DNA from: CAZSIA01 sp045126355
GTDB taxonomy: Bacteria > Bacillota_I > Bacilli_A > Acholeplasmatales > Anaeroplasmataceae
Length of the DNA stretch: 64,000 nucleotides
Direction of reading: 5' to 3'
Assembly (NCBI GenBank): GCA_045126355.1
Contig: JBGVOE010000103.1
Coordinates: 1-64,000 of the forward strand
The first letter of the stretch is position 1; the number at the start of each line of letters is the position of its first letter. The notes under the pieces were generated by a model. It saw nothing but the letters and a program-made list of their open reading frames with translations, was not told the DNA's origin and ran no database searches. This document shows, one piece after another, positions 26,901 to 36,996 of this stretch. Made by a program: the position numbers and the translations under genes.

Positions 26901-29900
26901 TGAGCTATGAATTAGGATTAGTTAATAATCGTGAATATGAATTTAGCATGAAAGCTTTATTAGACTATGGTGATGGTGGAGTTTATAACAATGTACGTAA
27001 TACATTCAGTTTTGATTTCACAATGGATGATGAAGCTCCAATTTTAAGAGATGTTTATTATGAAAAAGAATATGATAAAGTGGCTAAAAAAGATCGTTAT
27101 TATATCACGATGACTGTCTATGATAATCATTATGCACAATCAATCACTCCACTTATTTTTACATCTGATTCATCTTATGCTATTTTAGAAGAAAATCCTA
27201 TTCCGATTTATAGCGAAAAAGGAAAAGATACTGTTGTTCGTTTCGAAATAACTAATTATTTAGAAGATATTTATGCTGATGAGATTATCACTAATGCTTT
27301 AGCCTTCTCAATTGATGACTATGCATTAAACTCAAATATTTATTTATGCCAACTTCCAGGTACTAATGGTGAATTTAAATTTACTAAAGATGGTACTATG
27401 GAAGGTACAGATATGTTAATCTTAAGTCTTGAAGAAGATGAAGTAGTTGATGTTACAAAATATTTAGCAACTACTGATAAAACTTTAGATGAAAACCGTG
27501 ATTATTTAAAATATTTATCTTGGATTTCTTCTGATGAAAGTATTGTAAAAGTTAAGGATGGTATTATTTTAGGTGTTAAACCTGGTCGTGCAAATATTAC
27601 TTGTTATGAAGGACTTGATGGTAGACAAGCAATTTTAATGATTAATGTTAAAGCAAAAAAGGATAAACCTAAAGAACGCAAGAATGCAATTAAATTAGAA
27701 GATCAATTTGCAAGTGATGCTACGATAAATTCAATTAGATTTTCATATTTTGATACATTATTTGCCTATTCACGTGCCGCTCAAACTAGTGAAATAGGTT
27801 CAACAGGTAGCAGAATTTTCTTAAATGGTGCTTCCAATATTAGTTTTTATCCTGGTGAAAAAATTAAATTAGCTTATGATTTTGATCCTTGGTATGCAGA
27901 ACCAAATTATGAACTTACCTATAAATCGATGGATCCGTCGATTGCAAAGGTTGAGGAGGATGGTACCGTTACTGCACTAAAAGAAGGTACAACTACAATT
28001 GTTTTATCTGTTGGTGGTTCTAACTTAATGGCTAGAATTAAAATAGTAGTTAAGAGTGAATTTGTTATCGAAAACCGTATGTTAGTTGCTTACAAGGGAT
28101 TAGGTGGAGATGTTGTTATTCCAGATGATGAAGGAATTTTATATATTGGTGCTTATGCATTCTGTTTATATGATACTGATAATTCAATTGAATTAGATGA
28201 AGAAGATTACGATGCAAATAAAATCCCTGCAATGAATACTTCAATTAAGTCAATTACTATTCCAGATGGCGTTGAAGAAATTCAAAAATATGCGTTTTAT
28301 AATTGTACTGGATTACAAAGCGTTTCTATTCCATCTTCAGTTCGTTTTATTAGAGAATACGCTTTTTATAATGATGTAAGATTAGAAAATGTTAATTTAG
28401 CTAATATTGAAGTGATTGGACATTATGCTTTTAAAGGCTGTGAAAAATTAAAAGTAGCAAACTTAGATAAAGCATATTCACTTGGTAGAAGAGCATTTGA
28501 AGGTTGTACATCTTTAGAGGCTGTTGATTTAACAGCATTAAGAAATACAGGTGCAGAAGTTTTTAAAGATTGTACAGGATTACAAAGTGTAGTTCTAACA
28601 GAAAACACAAAGTTATCATATGGAATGTTTGTTAAAAGTGGATTGAGAAAAGTTGATATCTACGAAAAAGTACAAATTCCTGAATTTTGTTTTGCAAACT
28701 GTAAAGATTTAACAGAAGTTACTATTAATAATGATATAGTTCAAATTGGACATGGAGCATTTAGTGAATGTAGTAGTTTACAAGATATATCATTTAATGC
28801 GAATGTTGAAATTATTGGTGAACAAGCTTTTTATGGATGTAGTTCATTAGAAGAAGTTAGTTTACCGAATAATGAGGTTACATTAGGAAATTATGTGTTC
28901 TATAAATGTGAAAACTTAAAATTGGTTAATTTCTTAGAAAATACTAAAATCGTTGAAGTAAGAGGTTCTGTTTTCCAAGATACAGCTATTACTAATTTTG
29001 TTGTTGATAGTAAAAATACATATTATAGTGTTTCAGATAAAGGAATGTTAGAAAATAAAAAAGGTGATACTTTAGTGTTTGCTTTAACTGGAATCGAATA
29101 TAAAGATTATGTTTTAGATGAAAAATATTTATATGTTGGCAATGCCGCATTTACAGGTATTGGATTAGAAAGTTTAACAATTACAAATCCAAATACTAAA
29201 CTTGGTGATTATGCATTCGCAAATTGTTCTAAGTTAACGACTGTTAATTTACCAAGTGATTCTAAAGTAGTTATTGGAAATCATACTTTCAATTATTCTA
29301 CTTCATTAAATCAAGTTAATAATTTAGAATTTGTCAAAACTGTTGGTGATTATGCATTCGCAAACAGTAAATTACAAACAGCTAATATTAGTGAAGATGC
29401 AACTTATGGCGAAGGAGCATTCTATAAATCTAGCATTACAGTTGTAACAATAGGTAAAAATACATCCTTTGGTTTAGGTGCATTCCAAAATTGTTTAAAC
29501 TTAACAACAGTTAATATGCCGGAAGAAGGTAATGTTCATTTTGGTGTAGCATGTTTTGCATATGATGCAATGTTAGCTAAAATCGATTTATCAAAAATTG
29601 GTGATGTTGTTGAGGATCAAACTTTTTATGGTTGTAGCAGTTTAAAGAGTGCTGATTTAGTTAATGTTAAGATTATTGGTGAATATGCATTTAGTGATTG
29701 TTCAACATTATCTTATGTTAACATTCCAGTTGTTGAAGAAATTAAATCAGGTGCATTCTCTCGTTATGATGAATATAAGAGTGCGGCTACATTCTCAGCA
29801 ATCAACCTTCCTAATACATTAACAAAAATTGGTGAAGGTGCATTCTTAGGTTGTGAAGGATTATTAGAAATTACTATACCTGAAAAAGTTGAAGTAATTG

Positions 29901-31432
29901 ATAATTATACTTTCTCTTATTGCCTACATTTGGGAAAAGTTACACTTCCTGCTGGGTTAAAATCTATTGGTGAATACGCTTTTGCTGGTTGTGCTGAATT
30001 AGTTAATATTAATCTAGATAATGTAGAAGAATTTAAAGATTATGCATTTACTTCAGATGTAATGTTAACGACTGTTAATTTAGATAATGCTAAAACAATT
30101 GGATATGGTTCATTTGCTTCTACTGCATTAACAGGTGAATTAACAGTTCCTAATCTTTTAAAAGTTGGCGATTTTGGTTTCCAAAATACATTATTAACGA
30201 AGGTTAGTGCTCCTCTATTAGCATATATCGGAAATTCTGCTTTTGAAGGTAATAAAAACTTAGTAGATTTCGCTATATCAACTGAATTAGAATTTATTGG
30301 ATATGCAGCATTTGACCTTTGTCCAAAATTAGAAGCGTTATATTTTAATGATAGTTTGGGAGAAAAAGTTACAACAGGTACTATTAATGATTATGCTTTA
30401 TTAGATAATGGTCTACTTTATGTAACATTACCAAATGGACATTTACAATTAAATACTATTCCTGGTGGATTAAATGTAGAGACTATTGAAGTTTTAATAG
30501 ATACATACAGAATTGAATCATTTGCCGGAAGTAGAAATCAATTTATTAAGAAAATAGTATTACCTGATACATTGAAAATAATTGGTAATTATGCTTTCTA
30601 CCAATATAATGCTTTAGAAACTGTGGAATTTAAATCGATTAAAGCTCCTTTATTAGAAGATTCATATGACCGAGATGCTGTTTTAGAAGAAACTGATCCA
30701 GGATATGAAAAATTACATCAACATTTCGATATGTTTGGTTATGAATTATATTATTATAATTTCATTGATTTAGTTGGTAAAAAGAAACCAATCACAATGA
30801 TTCTTCCAGCAAATAATGATGTTAGTGGTTATGATTCTTTAGTATACGAAGTTTACTTTGGTACAGTTGCTGATGCACAAAGAAGTTCATATGTAGCAAT
30901 GGAACAAAATCTTGTTAATTTCATTGAATATGCTTCAAAAGTTATGGAAATTCAAGTTGTTACATTAGATCATGAAGCTATCATTAACACAGCTCTTAGA
31001 TATTTAAATTTAGTTCAACAAGATATTACTAATTACGGATATACAAATAGCGAGTGGGATGAAATGGTAAATAAAGTTACTACTGCTAAATCGGAATTAT
31101 CTGCACTTAAATTATCATATTCAAGTAAAACAGTTAAAGATTTACAAAATAGAATTAATAATTTAAATACAACGTTTGACATTTCTAGATTAGAAGAATT
31201 AAAAGATTTAACAAAGGCTATTAATGCTTTAACTACTGATGAAAAACGATTATTAGATTTAACTAATTATAATGCTTTAATTGATAATTACAATTTATAC
31301 TGTAATAATTTAAACGAAGAAATGACAAATGTGAAAAATGCAGTTGAAAACACATTTGTATATATCAATATATTAGTTGCAAGTCTTTCAGCATTAGCTC
31401 TAGCTATATTTGCTGGTAAAAAATACTTCTAG
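23984..31432 (+). CDS. Giant cell-surface subtilase with Big_2 and BspA-type leucine-rich repeats
   Basis: A 2,482-residue exported protease. A lipoprotein signal (lipobox CLSC) is followed by a propeptide (about 40-185) and an S8 catalytic domain with Asp217 (AVLDSGFD), His288 (HGTHVAGI) and Ser614 (SGTSMATP). A PA domain is inserted at about 440-560. Fn3/beta regions follow, then two Big_2 domains (about 1146-1224 and 1283-1360). About 850 residues of BspA-type LRR_5 repeats run to about residue 2216, with units like LxxVxIPxxVxxIGxxAFxxC. A coiled-coil-like region and a C-terminal hydrophobic helix (residues about 2456-2478, ending AGKKYF) close it. It may therefore be anchored at both ends, and no LPXTG is present. 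The ATG follows AAAGGAG. Likely role: surface proteolysis feeding the adjacent importer. Confidence 0.9.
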   Translation: MKKILIMILFSVVIFSCLSCNKESIKESQVNDSSKQQLQIFKTDMNLSQEQVLSQIKAERLIENNGYLDNDEVVVMVVLDDDAVIDIYNDKYFDHVDSVASFTTTTQGQRSIKYITEKQDELIKNLTENKLIDSVLYQYNTIMNAVAVKTTYKKFLEIEKMDGIDQVVLSETYNRPKTTDDSNSTAVENVVEVYETGIFDSSSVEFTGNGTAVAVLDSGFDCSHSVFANQPSKELLTQKNIASVLSETNAKSTTRNLELFDVYYSKKIPFVYDYADKDSDVFPYDSEHGTHVAGIIGGKDNKITGVAVDTQLVLMKVFPDLSSGGRTEDILAALEDAVLLGVDAINMSLGSSCGFAREIDEVHINEVYDKLSESGISVLAAASNSYSSSFGGEQGNMNMVTNPDSGTVGAPSTYEACLSVASISGVKSRYMKGNGSQVLFFKESNSLTGDENNFVNELLEAGHINAIGETTLEYVTVPGSGLKVNYSSIDVKGKIALVRRGKNTFEEKAAIAKSYGAIACIIYNNIDGDIIMSMGKSDHIPTISISKDDGEILAKKDNGTLTLSTEFQAGPFMSDFSSWGPTPSLGLKPEITAHGGTITSSIPGGGYDELSGTSMATPNLCGIVVLIRQYLKEKYPTYTHKEISVLTNQLLMSTATIVLNEQGNPYSPRKQGAGLASLYNAVNTQAYLTVDGIEKPKLELLDDKNRTGKYEMEFNVVNITNKELNYNLSLVGMTESVSTSDEDHVAEKSQILKGDKTFTVTNGGTLNGDVLTVKAGETAKVKVIYQLSNEDKNMIDDLFPYGMYVEGFVKLENLSSDDEKGIDLNIPFLAFYGDWTEAPMFDKTYYEVESEAHNNAIDDEDKLKADYYATTPYGSYYYNYVIPLGTYLYDVDLDKYDAIPASKDKIAISNVLGTIDGLSSVYAGLLRNARTMTFTIVDKVTGEVIYENIDYNARKAYSEGGTPIPYYEFLDLMSYELGLVNNREYEFSMKALLDYGDGGVYNNVRNTFSFDFTMDDEAPILRDVYYEKEYDKVAKKDRYYITMTVYDNHYAQSITPLIFTSDSSYAILEENPIPIYSEKGKDTVVRFEITNYLEDIYADEIITNALAFSIDDYALNSNIYLCQLPGTNGEFKFTKDGTMEGTDMLILSLEEDEVVDVTKYLATTDKTLDENRDYLKYLSWISSDESIVKVKDGIILGVKPGRANITCYEGLDGRQAILMINVKAKKDKPKERKNAIKLEDQFASDATINSIRFSYFDTLFAYSRAAQTSEIGSTGSRIFLNGASNISFYPGEKIKLAYDFDPWYAEPNYELTYKSMDPSIAKVEEDGTVTALKEGTTTIVLSVGGSNLMARIKIVVKSEFVIENRMLVAYKGLGGDVVIPDDEGILYIGAYAFCLYDTDNSIELDEEDYDANKIPAMNTSIKSITIPDGVEEIQKYAFYNCTGLQSVSIPSSVRFIREYAFYNDVRLENVNLANIEVIGHYAFKGCEKLKVANLDKAYSLGRRAFEGCTSLEAVDLTALRNTGAEVFKDCTGLQSVVLTENTKLSYGMFVKSGLRKVDIYEKVQIPEFCFANCKDLTEVTINNDIVQIGHGAFSECSSLQDISFNANVEIIGEQAFYGCSSLEEVSLPNNEVTLGNYVFYKCENLKLVNFLENTKIVEVRGSVFQDTAITNFVVDSKNTYYSVSDKGMLENKKGDTLVFALTGIEYKDYVLDEKYLYVGNAAFTGIGLESLTITNPNTKLGDYAFANCSKLTTVNLPSDSKVVIGNHTFNYSTSLNQVNNLEFVKTVGDYAFANSKLQTANISEDATYGEGAFYKSSITVVTIGKNTSFGLGAFQNCLNLTTVNMPEEGNVHFGVACFAYDAMLAKIDLSKIGDVVEDQTFYGCSSLKSADLVNVKIIGEYAFSDCSTLSYVNIPVVEEIKSGAFSRYDEYKSAATFSAINLPNTLTKIGEGAFLGCEGLLEITIPEKVEVIDNYTFSYCLHLGKVTLPAGLKSIGEYAFAGCAELVNINLDNVEEFKDYAFTSDVMLTTVNLDNAKTIGYGSFASTALTGELTVPNLLKVGDFGFQNTLLTKVSAPLLAYIGNSAFEGNKNLVDFAISTELEFIGYAAFDLCPKLEALYFNDSLGEKVTTGTINDYALLDNGLLYVTLPNGHLQLNTIPGGLNVETIEVLIDTYRIESFAGSRNQFIKKIVLPDTLKIIGNYAFYQYNALETVEFKSIKAPLLEDSYDRDAVLEETDPGYEKLHQHFDMFGYELYYYNFIDLVGKKKPITMILPANNDVSGYDSLVYEVYFGTVADAQRSSYVAMEQNLVNFIEYASKVMEIQVVTLDHEAIINTALRYLNLVQQDITNYGYTNSEWDEMVNKVTTAKSELSALKLSYSSKTVKDLQNRINNLNTTFDISRLEELKDLTKAINALTTDEKRLLDLTNYNALIDNYNLYCNNLNEEMTNVKNAVENTFVYINILVASLSALALAIFAGKKYF

Positions 31433-31442
31433 GAGGATGAAC

Positions 31443-31991
31443 ATGCGTAAAATTATAAGAAATATTATGTTAGTTTTAGTTGCTTTATTTGTATGTTCAA
31501 GCTGCGAACAAGAAGTAGGATTTAAAGATTATGTGAATTATTTAAATGATTCTATGAAATCAGTTAATACAATAGAAAGCAATATTAAAGCTTATGATAC
31601 AACTATCTTAGTATATGAATATAACAATCTAACTGTATTCATTGATGCAGGCAATGCAGAAATAACTAAAACTATTACTTCTTTAAATAATAGTTTTGAG
31701 TTAGAGACAAAAACAGAAAAAAATACTGTTGAAAGTGTTAATAGAGATAATTTATTAAATATTAATTTAGAAGAATCTTTGTTAAATAACCTAAAAATTG
31801 ATGAAGGAAAATTAACTTTTAGTGTAACTCCTTCAAATATAAATAAAGTTTTAAATTATAAAGATTTAGTTATCTCTAGTGATGCTGAATTTGAATTAAG
31901 TTTTACTAATAATAAAATTAGTAATATTAAAATTATGTTAGTTACAGCATCAAATAAAAATGTTGAAGTTAACATTAGTTATCTTTATTAA
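31443..31991 (+). CDS. Small putative lipoprotein, unknown function
   Basis: A 182-residue protein with a signal peptide and lipobox CSSC (lipid Cys near residue 22). The mature part is beta-strand-rich with internally similar lengths (TITSLNNSFELETKT, KLTFSVTPSN, ISSDAEFELSFTNN) and no cysteines. I do not recognise a family. The fold could be a LolA/LppX-like half-barrel, but the evidence is weak. AGGAGGATGAAC precedes the chosen ATG. The longer in-frame start at 31410 lies inside the subtilase gene. It sits 10 bp after the subtilase stop, so it is co-transcribed and may be an accessory factor of it. Confidence 0.7.
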   Translation: MRKIIRNIMLVLVALFVCSSCEQEVGFKDYVNYLNDSMKSVNTIESNIKAYDTTILVYEYNNLTVFIDAGNAEITKTITSLNNSFELETKTEKNTVESVNRDNLLNINLEESLLNNLKIDEGKLTFSVTPSNINKVLNYKDLVISSDAEFELSFTNNKISNIKIMLVTASNKNVEVNISYLY

Positions 31992-32005
31992 GGAGGGCGA
32001 TTTAA

Positions 32006-34360
32006 GTGAAAAATAAATGTTTATTATTTAAAAAACTTATGAATATCTTTTTATTGATAGCTTGTTGCTTCGCTTTTGTAGGATGTGAAGGTGAAAATAG
32101 TGTAGAAGAAGTTTCTATAACTATTTCTCCTAGTGCTACAACTATTAGTACAGGAGAGTCAATCAAGTTTGAGGTTAAGGTTAGTGGAAGTGCTAATCAA
32201 AGCTTTACTTGGAATATTTCTCACCCAGAACTTTTATCAATTGATATTAACTATAATGCAGTTTTAAAAACTGAAGTAGAAGCTGATACTGCAATTACAG
32301 TTACTGTTACTTCTGATGCTGACAAGAGTAAATCAGACTCTACTGTTATTTTAGCAAAAGCAAATAATGATAAGCCTACTGTACCAACTCCTCCAGTTGC
32401 TGATTTAGTTGTAGGAATTGAAGGAGCTAGTGAAATTAAAAGTGGAAAATCGATTAATTTAACTGCTGTGGTCTCTGGTACTGATAATCAGGAAGTTACT
32501 TGGAGTATTGTCGATGGTAGTGAATATGTTAGTATCGATGAAAAAGGTGTTTTAACAGCTATTAACGTTGATAGTGATCACAATGTTAAAGTTAAAGCAA
32601 CTAGTGTTGCTAATCCAGATTTTTCTGCTACTAAAACAATTACATTAGTTGGAAAACCTGAATTAACACAAGAAATGTTAGATCAAATTAGTACTGATAA
32701 ATTATCATTTGATGGTTATATTCAAATAAACTTATATACTACAGGTATATTTGAAAAATTATATCAAACATATAATACTCCAATTAAAACAGCGATGGAT
32801 GGTACTAACTGGTATGCAGAGTATTTAAATGGTGAAACTGGAACCTCTATGCAAATGTATTTTAAAAATCATGAAAGTGTTGCATGTCAAATTGGTGTAA
32901 GTTTTATGAATGATGAAGAGTATTTTCCAATGCTTGATGATTTTGGTAACGAAGTTTCATGGGACGAAGCTGGTTTATATAATAGTTTCCCTAATTTAAA
33001 AGTTAGTGATTTCAAATTTAACGAGGAAATTTGGCGTTATGAATATGTTGGAGTTGATAAAACAATTATTAATAAAATTATTTCTAGTGCTAATCCTTAT
33101 GATTTTGATGCTACAAATTTATCCCTAATTATTGATGAAGGTGAAATTTTAGGCATCCATTCAAAAGCGAAAGCTGACTATACAATCGTTGCAGGATATA
33201 AAGCAATGCAAGAATTATTTGTGACTATGAATTATGGTGACATGGTAAATGTACCGATAATCTCTAAATATTCTCATGATGAAATTCATGATGAATTAGC
33301 TTTAGCTATTGAAAATATGCGTAATTTAGAAAGTTACACATTAGATTTCAAAGAAAACACAGTGACATTAGGATATTCAGAAATGGAAGTTGGATTCACT
33401 GAAACTATTACTCCTAATGACTGTCATTTCCAACCTTATAACGTAAGCTATGATTTATATGGTAATATTGTTAAAGATTACCAAAAAGGTAGCAGATATG
33501 GATATAAGAAAATAACAGATGATTTATATAATTCATATTATGAAGTTGGAAATGGATATACTGCAAGCCGTGCTTATGAAAGTGATTTTTCAAAAGCGAA
33601 ACCTACTTTTGCTTTTGCGGCTGAAATTTTCAGAGAATACTATATAGATGAAGCAGAAGGAACTACAACATATTTTGTGGACCCTGTGATGAGTACAGTT
33701 GCTTCAACATTCTATTATGGTGTTGGAAATGATATTAACTTATATGGTATCTTTGCTACTAGTGATGTTTATGTTTCAATTAATGAACAATATAAACCTT
33801 ATGTTGTAGTAAAAGATGGTTATATTATTGAGGCTGGTTTCTATTTTTTTGTTGGTTCAATTTACGGTATTGTAGAAATACAATATAGTGATTTTAACAC
33901 TGCAGAAGTACCAGCGGACTCTAATGTAAGTTTTGAAACACGATATATTCCAACATTATGGAGTCAATTAACAATCGAAGTTTCACAAGATGAATCATCA
34001 TCAACTGAAGATGATATCACAGTGAATGCTTTAGAATATTTGAAATCATTCTATAATGATGATAATATTGGGGAAAAATTACCATTCTTCGGTAATGTAG
34101 TAGGCGATTCATACGGATTCGGATTAACTACAATGTATTTACCTTCAGGTGGAAATATCTTACTACCTGCCGTAATGCTTTACTACGATGTACCATTAGA
34201 TTTAGATTATACTATTGATTCTTCAATTAAAGCCGTTGAAGAATTCTTAGAATCTAATGGTTTTGTTCGAAATTTTAATGGTTGGTATCAAAAAGGAGAA
34301 ATTTGTATAGCTCCTACTGATTCAAGTTTAGATTTCGTTATTTATATTTGGAAGGCTTAG
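32006..34360 (+). CDS. Lipoprotein with two Ig-like (Big_2-type) domains, paralog of the next gene
   Basis: A 784-residue lipoprotein with lipobox FVGC and a GTG start preceded by AGGAGGGCGA. Residues about 35-115 and 130-215 are two Ig-like domains of the Big_2 kind, each starting like VSITISPSATTISTGESIKF and containing a Trp strand (FTWNIS, VTWSIV). The remaining 560 residues form a mixed region with aromatic-rich strands and end YIWKA. Shared landmarks with the following gene are a helix-like IENMRNLESYTLDFK, a segment DYxKG..YGYKK and a terminal NGWYQKGEICI strand pair. The pair looks like a tandem duplication that has diverged strongly. Function unknown: surface exposure and repeats suggest binding. 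Confidence 0.75.
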   Translation: MKNKCLLFKKLMNIFLLIACCFAFVGCEGENSVEEVSITISPSATTISTGESIKFEVKVSGSANQSFTWNISHPELLSIDINYNAVLKTEVEADTAITVTVTSDADKSKSDSTVILAKANNDKPTVPTPPVADLVVGIEGASEIKSGKSINLTAVVSGTDNQEVTWSIVDGSEYVSIDEKGVLTAINVDSDHNVKVKATSVANPDFSATKTITLVGKPELTQEMLDQISTDKLSFDGYIQINLYTTGIFEKLYQTYNTPIKTAMDGTNWYAEYLNGETGTSMQMYFKNHESVACQIGVSFMNDEEYFPMLDDFGNEVSWDEAGLYNSFPNLKVSDFKFNEEIWRYEYVGVDKTIINKIISSANPYDFDATNLSLIIDEGEILGIHSKAKADYTIVAGYKAMQELFVTMNYGDMVNVPIISKYSHDEIHDELALAIENMRNLESYTLDFKENTVTLGYSEMEVGFTETITPNDCHFQPYNVSYDLYGNIVKDYQKGSRYGYKKITDDLYNSYYEVGNGYTASRAYESDFSKAKPTFAFAAEIFREYYIDEAEGTTTYFVDPVMSTVASTFYYGVGNDINLYGIFATSDVYVSINEQYKPYVVVKDGYIIEAGFYFFVGSIYGIVEIQYSDFNTAEVPADSNVSFETRYIPTLWSQLTIEVSQDESSSTEDDITVNALEYLKSFYNDDNIGEKLPFFGNVVGDSYGFGLTTMYLPSGGNILLPAVMLYYDVPLDLDYTIDSSIKAVEEFLESNGFVRNFNGWYQKGEICIAPTDSSLDFVIYIWKA

Positions 34361-34379
34361 AAAAAAAGGAGAGAAAAAA

Positions 34380-36968
34380 ATGAAAAGTATATTTAAGAAA
34401 ATTTTCATGCTTTTATTAGTACTTTGTGTTTTTACAGCAGTTAGTTGTTCAGATGAAAAAACACCTGAAGAAGTTAATATTACGATTACTGCTAGCAAAA
34501 CAACAGTACAAAAAGGCGATACAATTGACTTTGCAGTAGAAGTTACTGGTACTGAAAATAAAGGTTATTCATGGAATATCAGTGATATGAGCTTAATTAC
34601 AATAGATATAAGCTTAAAGGGTACTGTATTAAAAAATGTTTCATCAAAAACAGACGTTATAATTACAGTAACATCAGCTGCGGATAGTACTAAATCTGAT
34701 ACAATTGTAATTACTGTAGAACCATTCGGTTCAACTGATGTGAAACTACCTAAAATGAGTATTACTGCTAGTAAAACTAAGGTTGTAAAAGGTGATGTTG
34801 TTGAATTTGATGTTGTAGTAGAAAACAGTGAAGATACTGCTTATACATTATCTAGTTCAAATACTGAATATGTAACAATTTCAGAAAACAAAGCTACAGT
34901 TATTAAAGAACCAGCTGTATTAGATTTAGCTGTTACAATTACTGCTACATTAGTTAGTAACCCTGCTGTTACAGCAAATACATCTATTACTATTAAAGCA
35001 CCTGTTGTTGAAGGACAAGTTGGTGAATTAACAACTGATATGTTATTAGCTGTTGGTAATCCTAGTATTACAGTTAATGGTAAGTTAACTGACTATTATG
35101 AAGATTTCAAAAATGCAGGAAATAATACTATCCAAAGTTATGATATGACAGTAATGATGGAAGAGGGAGCTTGGTTTGGTTCTTGGAATATCGAAGGAAA
35201 TCCAAATGCAGCTTTACAAGATGTTTATCGCAAGGGTGAAGAAACAGGAGTAGAAGACCAATTCGGTAATGTTGGACATGCATTCTTAAAATCATTTATC
35301 AACAAAGATAATGAAGTTGAAAACAAAAAACAAATTGACTATTTAAGTATTCCAGTAGTATGGGAAGCTCAACATTTATGGAATCATTTAGGAAACTTAA
35401 ATATTAGTAAATTTGTTTATGATGCTGAAAATAAAGTTTATTTCTATGATCATCAAAATGATATGGAAGATTTATATTTATTAACTTATCTTTCATATTG
35501 TTTAACACCTTTATTATCTGATACTTTAGTTGAAGTTTATTTAATTGTTGAAAACGGACAAATCACTAAATTGATTGGACAAACTGAAACAATTTTACAA
35601 TACGGTGCAGATGCTTCTGAAATCGATGCAAGAAGTTATACAAGAATTGAATTATCATTTTCTAATATTGGAACTACAGTTGTACCAAATCCAACACCAT
35701 TTGCTGCACCAGAAAACGCTGATATTTTATCAAAAGCAATAAAGAATATGGCAGCTTTAGATAACTATACATTCAAAGTAAAAGATGTTACAACATCAGC
35801 TCCATCTACTGATGAAGGTGATTACTCTATTGAATCAGTTAATGCTACAAGCAAAATGGCTAGTGCCGTTAATGAAGAATCTTCTACATCTGGAGTTAAG
35901 AACTATACTTCATCTGTTGGAGAAGTTGGACGTGTAGGTTATGTAACTAAGGATGCTGTTTTATATCAAGATACTGGAAAATACAATTATACAATGGATG
36001 GTAAAAACTTCCATGTGTCATATACTGGATTAAAACAAAATCCTGATAATACCTATGAAGAATTTGCTTATAGTACTGATACAAAAACATTAACAGGAAC
36101 TAAATTGCATAATGGTACTCTAGCTGATGTTATGCCAGGATTTGATTTCTCAGCAAATGTATTTGAATTTGTAAAACAAGAAACTAAAAATGGTGTAACT
36201 TATTATACATTCCAATTAAGAGAAGATGCTATTACTAGAGATATTGCTTTAGAATTATGTGCATATTCATATGCTGATGATGCATATGCTTCTGCTAATA
36301 CTAAAACAAAAATCGTAGTAAGTGATGCAGGATATATCGTTGAAAGTACATTCCCATACAGCTTAGTTTCTGGTACATATTTAGGTCATTGTACAACTAC
36401 ATATGGTAAATTCAATGAAACTTCATTACCAGAAGGAACATTTAATGGATATATTCCAAGAGAAATTAAAACTAGTTGGTCTGATTATTTAATGAAATAT
36501 TATCGTCCTGGTTTCACTACTAATACACCTGATGTAGATATTACATCTGATGTTGTTATTGAAGAAATTTTTGGACAAGATGCAAGTTTAATTCCTGCAC
36601 CTACTGTATTCATTAAATTATTTGGTGACAATATTAGTGGTCCATTCTATGATTGGAAAGAAATTGGAACTGATGCAGATGGAAACACAATTAACCGCGC
36701 TCATTTCTCAATTACAACTACTATTAGTGAATACGATGAAAATGGAAATGTAGATCAAGAAGCATTTAATGAATTTGCAAATGTAATTATTGCTGCATTA
36801 CAAAACGAAGGGTTTACTTTAGATATGGCTAATTCACAATTTGTCAGTCGTAATAATCGTTACATTTGTATGATTAATGATGATGTTCAAATCGTTATTG
36901 AAAATAATGGTACAAAATATTTCTGGATTACATTCTATGTTACAGGAGACTGGACTTTAAATAGATAA
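34380..36968 (+). CDS. Lipoprotein with two Ig-like (Big_2-type) domains, paralog of the previous gene
   Basis: An 862-residue lipoprotein with lipobox AVSC. The first domain (about 30-115, VNITITASKTTVQKGDTIDF ... YSWNIS) and second domain (about 125-210, MSITASKTKVVKGDVVEF) are Ig-like and align with the same region of the preceding gene. So do a later KNMAALDNYTFKVK segment and the last 60 residues, where an NEGFTLDMANSQFVSRNNRYIC stretch mirrors the SNGFVRNFNGWYQKGEICI of its paralog. Spacing of 19 bp and a GGAG site place it in the subtilase operon. No enzymatic motif is seen. Role probably structural or adhesive. Confidence 0.75.
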   Translation: MKSIFKKIFMLLLVLCVFTAVSCSDEKTPEEVNITITASKTTVQKGDTIDFAVEVTGTENKGYSWNISDMSLITIDISLKGTVLKNVSSKTDVIITVTSAADSTKSDTIVITVEPFGSTDVKLPKMSITASKTKVVKGDVVEFDVVVENSEDTAYTLSSSNTEYVTISENKATVIKEPAVLDLAVTITATLVSNPAVTANTSITIKAPVVEGQVGELTTDMLLAVGNPSITVNGKLTDYYEDFKNAGNNTIQSYDMTVMMEEGAWFGSWNIEGNPNAALQDVYRKGEETGVEDQFGNVGHAFLKSFINKDNEVENKKQIDYLSIPVVWEAQHLWNHLGNLNISKFVYDAENKVYFYDHQNDMEDLYLLTYLSYCLTPLLSDTLVEVYLIVENGQITKLIGQTETILQYGADASEIDARSYTRIELSFSNIGTTVVPNPTPFAAPENADILSKAIKNMAALDNYTFKVKDVTTSAPSTDEGDYSIESVNATSKMASAVNEESSTSGVKNYTSSVGEVGRVGYVTKDAVLYQDTGKYNYTMDGKNFHVSYTGLKQNPDNTYEEFAYSTDTKTLTGTKLHNGTLADVMPGFDFSANVFEFVKQETKNGVTYYTFQLREDAITRDIALELCAYSYADDAYASANTKTKIVVSDAGYIVESTFPYSLVSGTYLGHCTTTYGKFNETSLPEGTFNGYIPREIKTSWSDYLMKYYRPGFTTNTPDVDITSDVVIEEIFGQDASLIPAPTVFIKLFGDNISGPFYDWKEIGTDADGNTINRAHFSITTTISEYDENGNVDQEAFNEFANVIIAALQNEGFTLDMANSQFVSRNNRYICMINDDVQIVIENNGTKYFWITFYVTGDWTLNR

Positions 36969-36996
36969 TTAATCTTAAAGAAAGCGAGGGAAAATT

